A stretch of DNA of 64,000 nt from assembly GCA_963575745.1 (NCBI GenBank), contig CAUYUJ010004002.1, forward strand, positions 1,026,663-1,090,662. Direction: 5' to 3'. Made by a program: the position numbers and the translations under genes. Source of the stretch: Prorocentrum cordatum (Eukaryota; Sar; Dinophyceae; Prorocentrales; Prorocentraceae). This document shows positions 54,983 to 64,000 of this stretch, one piece after another. How positions within the stretch are numbered: the stretch's first letter is position 1; the number at the start of each line of letters is the position of its first letter. The notes under the pieces are model-generated. The model had not been told where the DNA came from. It ran no database searches and worked only from the letters and a program-made list of their open reading frames with translations.

Positions 54983-55720
54983 AGTTCGCGCGCGCGGGGC
55001 GGCCCCTTCGGGTCCCCCGGCGAAAAGTACCCCGACCGCAGCCCGACCACTGCTACCCAGAGATGGTTATCCTCCTGGGTGTGGCTTCTCAGGCTCCCAG
55101 AGCGCGCCAAGAGTGCCCCAAGAGGCCCCCAAGACTGCCCAAAGGGCCCCCGAGACGCCCAAAGAGCGCTCCAAGACGCCGATGATGACCCCAAGACGGC
55201 CCAAGAGGCCTCCAAGTGGCCTCCAAGAGGCCTCACAAGAGGGCCCGAGAGGCCAAAATCATACATTTTACGATGGGTTTGGAAGGATTTGGGCCTTGTC
55301 CCCTTTTCGGCCATCCGATGCTCCAAGACGGCCCAAGAGGCCCCCAAGAGCGCCCCAAGACGGGCCAAGAGGCTTCCAAGAGGGCCCAAGAGGGCCCCGA
55401 GACGGCCCAAGAGGCGGCCAAGGCGGCCCAAGACGGCCCCAAGACGGGCCCACGAGGGGGACCACGAACCGAAACCTCGCGCCTTCCGCCCCAAGAGGGC
55501 CCCAGGAGGCCCCGAGAGGCCCCCAAGAGGCCCCAAGATGCCGCCAAGAGGCCCCCAAGAGGCCCCAGGAGGCCCCCAGGAGGCCCCCAGGAGGCCCCCC
55601 AGAAGGCTTCAAAAGTGCCTCCCACTCGCCCCCGAACGGCTTCTCAAAAGACCCCAAGAGGCCTCCCAAAGAAGCATCTTGACGACGACCCTGTTTGGCC
55701 CCAAGAGCAACACAAGATGC
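54983..55720. repeat. Higher-order repeat array, reverse orientation
   Basis: TTCGCGCGCGCGGGGCGGCC boundary, then CCAAGAGGCCC monomers. A type I linker is at 55246-55322 and a type II linker at 55452-55497, about 190 bp apart. The array ends in (CTC)n at 55735-55815. Confidence 0.85.
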
Positions 55721-55859
55721 CAACGAGAGGCTTCCTCCTGCGCCCCTTCCTCTTCCTCCTCCTCCTCCTCCTCCTCCTCCTACTTATCTTCATCCTCCTC
55801 CTCTCCTTCTCATCCTCTCCTTCTCCTCCCCTCCCCCTCCCCATCCTCATCTTCTTCCT

Positions 55860-56313
55860 CCTCGGCGGCGCCACAATGGCCCCGGGCCCACTGCGAAACA
55901 GTAGCGATCATGCAAAATGGGCCGGCGGAGTGAGCGAAGCGATTGAATAATCGGAGGGGCAGTACGCGGCGGCATGTGCGGTGCGGGGAGCACGGGTGGA
56001 AGGCGCTAGGAGCTGGCACCAGCAGGCGTCTGGCGAGTGTAGCGCACAGACGTGGTGCGATACGCGCATGGCACGAAAGGCGCTGCAACTCGTGACACGC
56101 CGCACATAGATCCACACACCGTGTGCGAAAACGCGTGCCGCGTGTATACATGTCACATGGGTGCCCGGCCACATCGAACAGAAAGGGTGTATATCGTGAG
56201 ACAGATAGAGGGAGAGGCAGCAAGGGAAAAAGGGAGAGAGAGGGAGAGAGAGAGAGAGAGAGCGACACACATATATATATATACATACGTATGTGAATAT
56301 ATAAATATATATA
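55860..56313. other. Unassigned sequence ending in AT- and GA-rich tracts
   Basis: GAGCGAAGCGATTGAAT at about 55930-55946 is shared with 54905-54922. GA repeats lie at 56210-56262 and TA-rich sequence directly precedes copy B. Confidence 0.5.
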
Positions 56314-58165
56314 CTAGAACCATCGCGCGCGCTTCGCGCGCGCTCAGGTTCTAGCCCAGGCCGGGGGGGCGCTGGACGATCTTGGACAACGCTATCAAGC
56401 ACAGGCGCGCGACGGCATCTGAGGAGCTTCTGGGGTGTTCCGCATGCTTCGTCAACTGGCTGTTGGAGGCACCTCTTGGGTGCCTCTTGGGGGGGCGTCT
56501 GAGGGTCCCTTGGGGGCATCGGTTCTGCAATCTGAAGCCGTCATTGGCCGTCTTGGCTGCGTGGAGGCCCGACTTGAGGCCACCTGCGGCCAGATTGAGG
56601 CAATCCGAAGCCTCCCGGGGGCCTCCTGGAAGCAGTTTTGATGCATTTGGGGCACTCTTGGGCTATTTTAAAACCTCTTGGACGTCTCCCAGGGGCCTTT
56701 TGGGCCCTCGGGAAGCTTTTGGGGTCCTCGTCGGACCACTTTGGGGCCTCTTGCAGCCTCCTGTGGGCCTTGTGGGGGGACCGCTCTGCTGTTGGGTCGC
56801 GTTCCCCTTCTCGGGCCTTGGGGCTCTTGGGGCCCTCTCGGGCCGTCTTGGGCGCCTCAAGCACCGTCTTGGGGCCCTCGCGGGCCGTCTTGGGGCCCTC
56901 TTGGAGGCCTCTTTCTCTATGTGGGAGCGGTATTGGAAGCCTTTGGGGCCGTCTTGGAGCATCGGGATGCCAAAAGGCCGAAAAAAAACCGTCAAAGCCC
57001 AATCGTAAAACAATGAGTTGTGCCTCTTGGGGCCACCTTGGGAGATCTCTTGGAGCCTCGTCGGCCCTCTTGGGAGCTTCTTGGGGGCCTCTTGGATCCG
57101 ATTGGGGGCCTCCTGGGACTTCCCGAGAACCTCTCGGGGTAGAAAGCTCGGATTCTCGGTTCATGTTTCCCTTCTTGGGCCTCTCTTGGGGCCGTCTTGG
57201 GGCCCTCTCGGGCCGTCTTGGGCGCCTCAGGCACCGCCTTGGGGCCCTCGTGGGCCGCCCAGGGCCCTCTTGGAAGCCTCTTCGGCTATCTTGGAGCTGT
57301 CTGGGAGGCCTCTTCCTCCTCCTCGTCCCCCCCTCCTCCTCCTCCCACTCCAGCTCTCTCTCTCCTCCTGATCTTCCTCCTCCTGCAGCGTGTTCCGGAA
57401 GGCTCCCGCCGGAACATGCTGTGCACAAGTGCTGTCACTGCTCCCGCCACCGTGCCCTGGGTGGTGGGTCAGAGGCCTCATGGGTGTTGCTTTGGATCTC
57501 GTGGTTGGCCTGTCGGGGACGTCGTGAAGGCAGTTTCGCAGCTTCTCGGTAGCCGTTTTGGGACCGTTGTGGGGCCTCCTCGGGCTGCTTTGTGGCCTCT
57601 TTAGGCCTCGTTTGGGCCTCCTGGGTGCCTCTTGGGGGCCTCCTGGGGCCTCTTGGGGGCTCCTTGGGGCCTCCTGGGGCACTCTTCAAGCGGGAGGGTC
57701 GAATTTTGGAGTCGTGGTCCCCCTCTTGGGCGCATCTTGGGGCCGTCTTGGGGCTCTGTTGGGCTGTCTTGGGCGACTCTGGGGCCGTCTTGGGGCCCTC
57801 TTGGGCCGTCTTGGGGCGCTCTTGGGGGCCTATTGAGCCGTCGTGGAACGTCGGACAGCCGAAAAGGCTGGAAGGCCAAAATCGTTCGAAAACCTTCGTA
57901 AACTTGACGATTTCGGCCTCTGGAAGCGCTCTGGAGAGGCGTCTTGAAGCGTCGTGGAGTGCCTTGGGGGGCCTCTCGGGCCGTCTTGGGCCTATCTTGG
58001 GCGTCCTGGAGCGGTCTTTCGGCGACTCGGGGCCCGCTTGGGCCGTCTTGGGAGCCTCTGGAGGCCCTCCTGGACTATTTTGGACCTCCCCGGCCGCCCC
58101 TCCTCCCATGGGGGGTCGGAGGCGGCGCCCTCCGAGGCCCAGGACGCGGAAACCCTTTAAAAAAA
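56314..58165. repeat. Higher-order repeat element, copy B (1.85 kb)
   Basis: It starts with the same hairpin as copy A and is colinear with it. The (CTC)n tract before CTGCAG is only about 15 bp here. It loses similarity after GACGCGGAAACCCTTTAA and continues into a further block of related monomers (58166-58590) with a type I linker near 58222-58275 instead of the (TA)n end. Confidence 0.85.
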
Positions 58166-58593
58166 CACAGGGAAAATGAGCCCCAGTACCCCCATGGAGG
58201 CTTTTCGGCGCTCTTGGACCGATGGGAGCTCGAAAACGCGAGAAGCCAAAAACATTGAAAAGAACATTGAACATATACGACTTTGGCCTCTCCGGGCCGT
58301 ACCGCGATACCTATCAGACTTCTTGGGGTCTCTTGGAGGCCACCTGGGAGCCTCGAGAGCCGTCGAAGGCTGACTTGGGCTGCTCGGGAGCGTCTTGGGC
58401 CATGCTTTCGCATTCTGGGGGCTCCTAGGGGGCCGTCTTGGGCCCTCCTGGAGCGCTGTGGAGGCTGCCCAGAAAGGCTGGGGCAGCAGTGCCGCGAGCG
58501 TCCCCGAGATGTGGCCATATCTTTTCAGCGCGTTCCAGGAACACCTTCCCGGAACGCGCTCGTGGCAGGGCGCCCACGTCCGAGGACGTTGGC
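58166..58593. repeat. Intervening higher-order block between copies B and C
   Basis: CTTGGGxCC monomers with a type I-like linker (AAACATTGAAAAGAACATTG). A GCGCGTTCCAGGAACACC segment precedes the start of copy C similarity. Confidence 0.6.
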
Positions 58594-60367
58594 ATGGGGT
58601 GTTCCGCATGCTTCGTCAACTGGCTGTTGGAGGCACCTCTTGGGTGCTTCTTGGGGGGGCGTCTGAGGGTCCCTTGGGGGCATCGGTTCTGCAACTGAAG
58701 CCGTCATTGGCCGTCTTGGCTGCTTGGAGGCCCGACTTGAGGCCACCTGCGGCCAGATTGAGGCAATCCGGAAGCCTCCCAGGGGCCTCCTGGAAGCAGT
58801 TTTGACGCATCGAGGGCACTCTTGGGCTATTTGAAAGCCTCTTGGACGTCTCCTGGTGGCCTTTTAGGCCCTCGGGGAAGCTTTTGGGGTCCTCGTCGGA
58901 CCACTTGGGGGCCTCTTGCGGCCTCCTGTGGGCCTTGTGGGGGACCGCTCTGCTGTTGGGTCCCCTTCTTGGGGCCTCTCTTGGGGCTCTTGGGGCCCTC
59001 TCGGGCCGTCTTGGGCGCCTCAAGCACCGTCTTGGGGCCCTCGCGGGCCGTCTTGGGGCCCTCTTGGAGGCCTCTTCCTCTATATGGGAGCGGTATTGGA
59101 AGCCTCTTGGGCCGTCTTGGAGCATCGGGATGCCAAAAGGCAGAAAAAAAAACGTCAAAGCCCAATCGTAAAACAATGTGTTGTGCCTCTTGGGGCCACC
59201 TTGGGAGATCTCTTGGAACCTCGTCGGCCCTCTTGGGAGCTTCTTGGGGGCCTCTTGGATCCGATTGGGGGCCTCTTGGGACTTCCCGAGACCCTCTCGG
59301 GGTAGAAAGCTCGGATTCTCGGTTCGTGTTTCCCTTCTTGGGCCTCTCTTGGGGCCGTCTTGGGGCCCTCTCGGGCCGTCTTGGGCGCCTCAGGCACCGC
59401 CTTGGGGCCCTCGTGGGCCGCCCAGGGCCCTCTTGGAAGCCTCTTCGGCTATCTTGGAGCTGTCTGGGAGGCCTCTTCCTCCTCCTCGTCCCCCTCCTCC
59501 TCCTCCCACTCCAGCTCTCTCTCCTCCTGATCTTCCTCCTCCTCCTGCAGCGTGTTCCGGAAGGCTCCCGCCGGAACATGCTGTGCACAAGTGCTGTCAC
59601 TGCTCCCGCCACCGTGCCCTGGGTGGTGGGTCAGAGGCCTCATGGGTGTTGGTTTGGATCTCGTGGTTGGCCTGTCGGGGACGTCGTGAAGGCAGTTTCG
59701 CAGCTTCTCGGTAGCCGTTTTGGGACCGTTGTGGGGCCTCCTCGGGGCTGTTTTGTGGCCTCTGTAGGCCTCGTTTGGGCCTCCTGGGTGCCTGTTGGGG
59801 GCATCCTGGGGCCTCTTGGGGGCTCCTTGGGGCCTCCTGGGGCACTCTTCAAGCCGGAGGGTCGAATTTTGGAGTCGTGGTCCCCCTCTTGGGCGCATCT
59901 TGGGGCCGTCTTGGGGCTCTGTTGGGCTGTCTTGGGCGACTCTGGGGCCGTCTTGGGGCCCTCTTGGGCCGTCTTGGGGCGTTCTTGGGGGCCTATTGGG
60001 CCATCTTGGAACGTCGGACAGCCGAAAAGGCTGGAAGGCCAACATCGTTCGAAAACCTTCGTAAACTTGACGATTTCGGCCTCTGGAAGCGCTCTGGAAA
60101 GGCGTCTTGAAGCGTCGTGGAGTGCCTTGGGGCGCCTCTCGGGCCGTCTTGGGCCTATCTTGGGCGTCCTGGAGCGGTCTTTCGGCGACTCGGGGCCCGC
60201 TTGGGCCGTCTTGGGAGCCTCTGGAGGCCCTCCTGGCCCATGGGGGGTCGGAGGCGGCGGCCTCCGAGGCCCAGGACGCGGAAACCTTTAAAAACAAAGG
60301 GAAAATGAGCCCCGGTCCCCCCATGGGGGGTGGAGGCACCTGTCCTGGGGCCCCCGGCCTCGCCCCC

Positions 60368-60372
<5 letters not shown>
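58594..60372. repeat. Higher-order repeat element, copy C (1.78 kb)
   Basis: Similarity to A and B begins at GGTGTTCCGCATGCTTCG, so it lacks the hairpin and leader. It ends with the same GCCTCGCCCCCAGGGA before (TA)n as copy A. The longest frame, 489 codons, is Gly/Leu/Ser/Trp periodicity. Confidence 0.85.
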
Positions 60373-60423
<51 letters not shown>

Positions 60424-60660
60424 CATATACATATACATACACACAAGACTGCATTGGCGCTGCGCGCCATGCACCTTGGTCCAGTGGAATTCGCACGCTA
60501 GCGGAGTGCGAGCGTGCGTACATGCGCACGCACATGCGTCCATGAATGCATAGTACATATGTACATATGTATATATATACATATATATATACACGTATAT
60601 GTATATATATACGTTTGTATGGATATGTAAATGTATATGCAAAATGGTCAGTGTAACTAT
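60372..60660. repeat. (TA)n and TA-rich tracts
   Basis: About 46 bp of pure TA, then mixed sequence, then TACATATGTATATATAC runs at 60550-60640. Confidence 0.9.
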
Positions 60661-60679
60661 GTGTGCGCATACACATGCG

Positions 60680-61145
60680 TATATCAGGCGGTAGTGGCCT
60701 GACCAGTTGCTCATATCATCGCGCCACTAAAAGGCGCGAGGGCCTCAGGCAAACGCGGTCAGACTACCGTGGGACAGTGCGTCGCCGAGGTCAGTATTGC
60801 GAGGACGTCCTGGGTGAAAATGGCCTGAACACTTCCGCTCAGGGGAGGGCGTATCCGGAGTCAGCCGCGCGTGGAAGTTTCAAGCGAGGAGTGGTCTGAA
60901 CACCTCTGCTCAAGGCATCCTTGAACTTAGAGTTGCGAGAAGTCGCGCGCGAAAGTGGCCGAACCACCATGGTGCAAGGCACCTCCGAAGTGAGACTTGC
61001 GAGAGCGTCTCAGGCGGCAGCGGCTGGAACACCTCAACTGAGAAGCTCTGCGATGATGTCTCAAGCGAAAACGGCGGGACCGATGCGATGCAAGGCGCTT
61101 CTGAGGTCGGAGTTGCGAGCATATCTCTGGCGAAGCGGATTAGAC
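60680..61145. repeat. Degenerate 60-70 bp tandem repeat, six to seven copies
   Basis: GTGG(C/T)CTGAACACCTCTGCTC and GAGTTGCGAGAxCGTCTCxGGC blocks recur near 60689, 60754, 60822, 60892, 60954, 61020 and 61074. Confidence 0.8.
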
Positions 61146-61910
61146 TACTTTCCGTTATCCCCTCTTCCTCCTTCCCTTTTTCCTTTCCCTTCCTCCTCCT
61201 CCTCCCCCTCCTCCTCCTCCTCCTCCTGTTCCTCCTCCTCTTCCTCCCCCCCCTCTCCGCTTCTTTTTTTGTCCATTCTCCCCATCCCTGGCGGCGCGGC
61301 GCTGTGCCGCTCGGCCTCTCTGCGAGTCAAGCGGCAAAGGGGGAGAGAACCCTCCCGAATTAGGAACGGTTTTTCCCAAGCCGCCAAGGGGGCCCGAAGG
61401 TAGTGCAAGATGCAAGAAGCGGTGCAGGTTTTGAAATCCCCCAGGGGCCCCTCGGACTCGGCCGGCCCTCTCCGGTAAGGTAGGCAAGGGCGCCGCGTCC
61501 AGGTGCTCAATCCCCATGTATCCCCCTCCCCTCGTCTTCGCTCCCTAGAGGATGAGGAGAAGGAGGAGGAGGAAGAGGAGGAGGATGAAGAGGAGGAAAA
61601 TGATGAAGAGGACAGATGCTGTGGATATCTGGGACGCAGCCGAGGTGTCGCGGAAGAAATCCGCAGGAGAGACTTGGGAGAGTGAGGAGAGCTGCTTCTG
61701 CTAGACCTTTGGCGGGGCGGAACGTGAAACATCACGGGGAATTAGGAAAAGGAGGAGGAAAAGGAGGTAGAGGAGGAAAAGGATGAGGAAGAGGAGGAGG
61801 AGCTCTTGGGTCCTTCAGTGGTTTGAACGAAAAATGGCCTCGCTGCGCCATTTGATACGACGACGACGACGACAAAGAAGGCGACGACAAGGAGAAGGGA
61901 TAATGAGAGG
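61146..61910. other. Unassigned with (TCC)n and (AGG)n tracts
   Basis: (TCC)n lies at 61192-61255, AGG/GAA tracts at 61552-61612 and 61745-61800, and (GAC)n at 61857-61872. No gene is recognised. Confidence 0.6.
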
Positions 61911-61914
61911 GGGA

Positions 61915-62335
61915 GACCGCTGTGTTGGGATCTCGTGGTGCGCCTCTCGGGGCCCTCTGGGAGCCAGTTTTGAAGCCTCCTGGCGGTGTTTTGGGGTTCT
62001 TGGGATCTTTTTGGGGCCTCTTGGGGGCCTCGTGGGGGCTCCTTGGGGCCTCTTGGGAGCCTCTTGGGGCTCTCTCCGGGCCTCTTGGGGCCCTCTCGCG
62101 GCGGAAGATTTAGTTTTTGAATTTTTGGGCGCCCTCTTGGGTCTCTCTTGGGGCCGTCTTGGTGCTCTCTTGGGCCGTCTTGGGCGCCTCTTGGGCGGTC
62201 TCGGAGCCCTCCTGGACCGTGTTGGGGCCTTCTTGGGGGCCTCTTGGGCAGTACTTGGGCGATCCAGGGAGCCTCTTGGGCCATTGTGGAGCGTCGGGAA
62301 GCGGGAAAAACGAGAAGGCCAGAAACATTGAATTA
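61915..62335. repeat. Higher-order repeat array, forward orientation
   Basis: CTTGGGGCCTC monomers with a type II linker at about 62098-62136 and a type I linker at about 62286-62335, 188 bp apart. Confidence 0.8.
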
Positions 62336-62394
62336 TCCCAGTGCGACCCTACCTAGGAGTTGGAACCCCTAGGAAAGCAGCATTAATAGTAACA

Positions 62395-62935
62395 GTAACA
62401 CTAAGCTAAAGCTAAGCTAAAGCTACGCTAAAGCTAAGCTAAAGCTAAGCTAAAGCTAAGCCAAAGCTAAGCTAAAGCTAATATAAAGCTAAGCTAAAGC
62501 TAAGCTAAAGCTAAACTAAAGCAAAGCTGAAGCTAAGCTAAAGCTAAGCTAAAGCTAAGCTAAAGCTAAGCTGCAGCTAAACTAAAGCTAAGCTGAAGCT
62601 AAGCTGAAGCTAAGCTAAAGCTGAGCAGCAGCTAAGCTACAGCTAAGCTAAAGCTAAGCTACAGCTAAGCTAAAGCTAAGCTAAAGCTAAGCTAAAGCTA
62701 AGCTAAAGCTAAGTTAAAGCTAAGCTAAAGCTAAGCTACAGCTAAGCTAAAGCTAAGCTACAGCTAAGCTCAATCTAAGCTAAAGCTAAGCTAAAGTTAA
62801 GCTAAACGCTAAGCGAAAAGCTAAGCAAAACGCTAAGCTAAAGCTAAGCTGCAGCTAAGCTAAAGCTAAGCTAAAGCTAAGCTAAAGCTAAAGCTAAAGC
62901 TAAAGCTAAAGCTAAAGCTAAAGCTAAAGCTAAAT
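62395..62935. repeat. AAGCTAAGCTA satellite (11-bp, then 6-bp units)
   Basis: About 540 bp of an 11-bp unit made of AAAGCT plus AAGCT, with AGCT every five or six bases. The last 60 bp change to a pure 6-bp AAAGCT repeat. Two 28-bp units (GGACTGGGGG-AACCGC) follow to 62990. Confidence 0.97.
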
Positions 62936-63059
62936 CTCCCAGGGGACTGGGGGGAACCGCTCCCAGAGGACTGGGGGAACCGCCCGGGGCGTGCTCCACT
63001 GCCCGGCCCCTTTAAGCTAAGAGAGTAAGAACCCTTCTAGGCAGAGCCTAGGTAGGGAA

Positions 63060-63240
63060 AAACACACAGGAAAATCAACAATTGTAGCCTCTCGGGGCTC
63101 TCTTGGGAGGCCTCTTGGGGGTCTCTGGGGGCGTCTTGGACGCGTCTTGGGCAGTCTTGGGCCCAGAATGGGCGTCTTGGGCCGATCTTTGGGTGTCTCG
63201 GGGCCCTCTTTGGCCGTCGTGGGGGCTTTTTTTTTCGCGT
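63060..63240. repeat. Short higher-order repeat array
   Basis: GTCTTGGG(C/G)xGTCTTGG monomers preceded by a type I-like AT-rich stretch (GGAAAATCAACAATTG). Confidence 0.65.
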
Positions 63241-63415
63241 CGCACTCGCAGGACAGACACGGAGCACTCTGCAGGAGCGCCCCCAAGGCTCGGGGAGGCC
63301 GAAATTCGTTTTGGGGGGGGGGGCACCGTGTGCCGCTTTTCCGGGGTCCCTGGCACTGTAAAAATATATAAATAGGAATATGTGTGTCTGGAGGGATGAC
63401 CAACAACATATATAA

Positions 63416-63535
63416 ATGGAGAAAGAGAAAGAGAGAGAGAGAGAGAGAGAGAATGAGAGGGAGAGAGGGGAAGAGAGGGAGGGGGCGATGGAGGGAGGAA
63501 CTGAGAGAGACGGAGAGAAAGAGAGGGAGAGAGAG

Positions 63536-63569
<34 letters not shown>

Positions 63570-63605
63570 GAGAGAGCGGAACAGAGAGAGAGAGAGAGAG
63601 ATACA
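63416..63605. repeat. (GA)n microsatellite
   Basis: GAGA repeats with GGA and CAG interruptions over nearly 190 bp. Confidence 0.95.
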
Positions 63606-63639
63606 GAGAGATAACGACATGCATTTCGCAAACAGTGCT

Positions 63640-64000
63640 TGCGCTTAAGGTTCTTACTCGTGTTCTAAGGAGCTGCAAGGGCCAGACGAGGTTTCGAAAC
63701 GTTGCCGCCCGGTGCTGCCTCTTTGCCTTCTCGTGGGCTGGGTGGGTCTGGCGATGTTTCGCGACGTTGCTGCGCATTGCCGCCGCATTGCCGTCTTGTT
63801 GCCGCCTCGTGCGCTGGGTGGGTCTGGCGATGTTCTGCTGCGCTGCCACTCGTTGCCGCCTCACTGCTGCCTGGTGCGCTTGCTGGGCCAGCCAGGGTTC
63901 GCCATGTTGCAGCCCGTTTCCAGCTCGTTGTCGCCTCGTGCGCTGGGTGGGTCCTGCGAGATTTCGCTTCGTTGCGGCCCGTTTCTGCCTCGTTGCCGCC
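63640..64000. repeat. ~61-73 bp tandem repeat at the window edge
   Basis: GCTGGGTGGGTC(T/C)GGCGATGTTTCG-like blocks start near 63676, 63737, 63810, 63879 and 63944, each followed by GTTGC(C/T)GCC text. The array runs off the window. Confidence 0.8.

Noticed and set aside
58822-60291. A 489-codon frame conserved in position in copies A-C
   Set aside because: It is a product of 15-18 bp monomers. Alternative frames are open too and amino acids follow the repeat, so no coding claim is made.

Overview
This window looks like nuclear DNA of a dinoflagellate. I infer this from the families present. They are a LINE whose reverse transcriptase is followed by C2H2-like fingers and an HLCCG...PPSETW domain; Ty1/copia relics in the style known from Symbiodinium and Prorocentrum; a decayed pentatricopeptide array built on the PDVxSYxAGIxAC motif; a GDPHLQNVHG (von Willebrand D-like) domain; and one 22-base stretch matching about 18 positions of the dinoflagellate spliced leader. 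Species cannot be fixed from the sequence. Many regions that read as open frames are triplet or minisatellite repeats open in several frames, and I have not annotated them as genes.

Layout. 1-3.3 kb is a series of minisatellites, starting with a ~190-bp satellite that carries a 39-bp palindrome in each unit. 3.3-6.2 kb holds unassigned sequence, a foldback element and (TCC)/(AGG) tracts. 6.2-9.4 kb is a LINE copy broken by at least five frameshifts. 10.5-11.6 kb is a PPR pseudogene. 13.3-22.8 kb, minus strand, is one long decayed Ty1/copia element in the order gag, protease, integrase, RT, RNase H. Its 3' part is tandemly duplicated, and one duplicate is split by a TIR-bearing insertion that contains a 73-bp repeat array. 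23-25.5 kb and 49.9-63.2 kb contain a family of GC-rich higher-order repeats built from CTTGGGGCC-type monomers, found on both strands and usually close to (TA)n tracts. 26-27.4 kb and 31-36 kb are very long triplet repeats, including (TAG)n over 1.2 kb. At 27.4-28 kb a foldback element lies next to a 413-bp piggyBac-like MITE. 28.2-29.4 kb is a non-repetitive GC-rich block preceded by the spliced-leader-like sequence. 40.4-42.2 kb, minus strand, is a younger copia RT/RNase H with a membrane-protein-like C-terminal extension. 43.9-45.9 kb, minus strand, is the best candidate for a host-type gene: a secreted RCC1-like propeller followed by a GDPH domain, broken by a TGA, a frameshift in a homopolymer, a TAA and a small duplication. 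46.1-46.5 kb is another LINE fragment.

No gene here is intact enough to be called functional with confidence. The window is best read as repeat-rich intergenic DNA in which retroelements, foldback elements and satellites have accumulated, with relics of expressed families between them.
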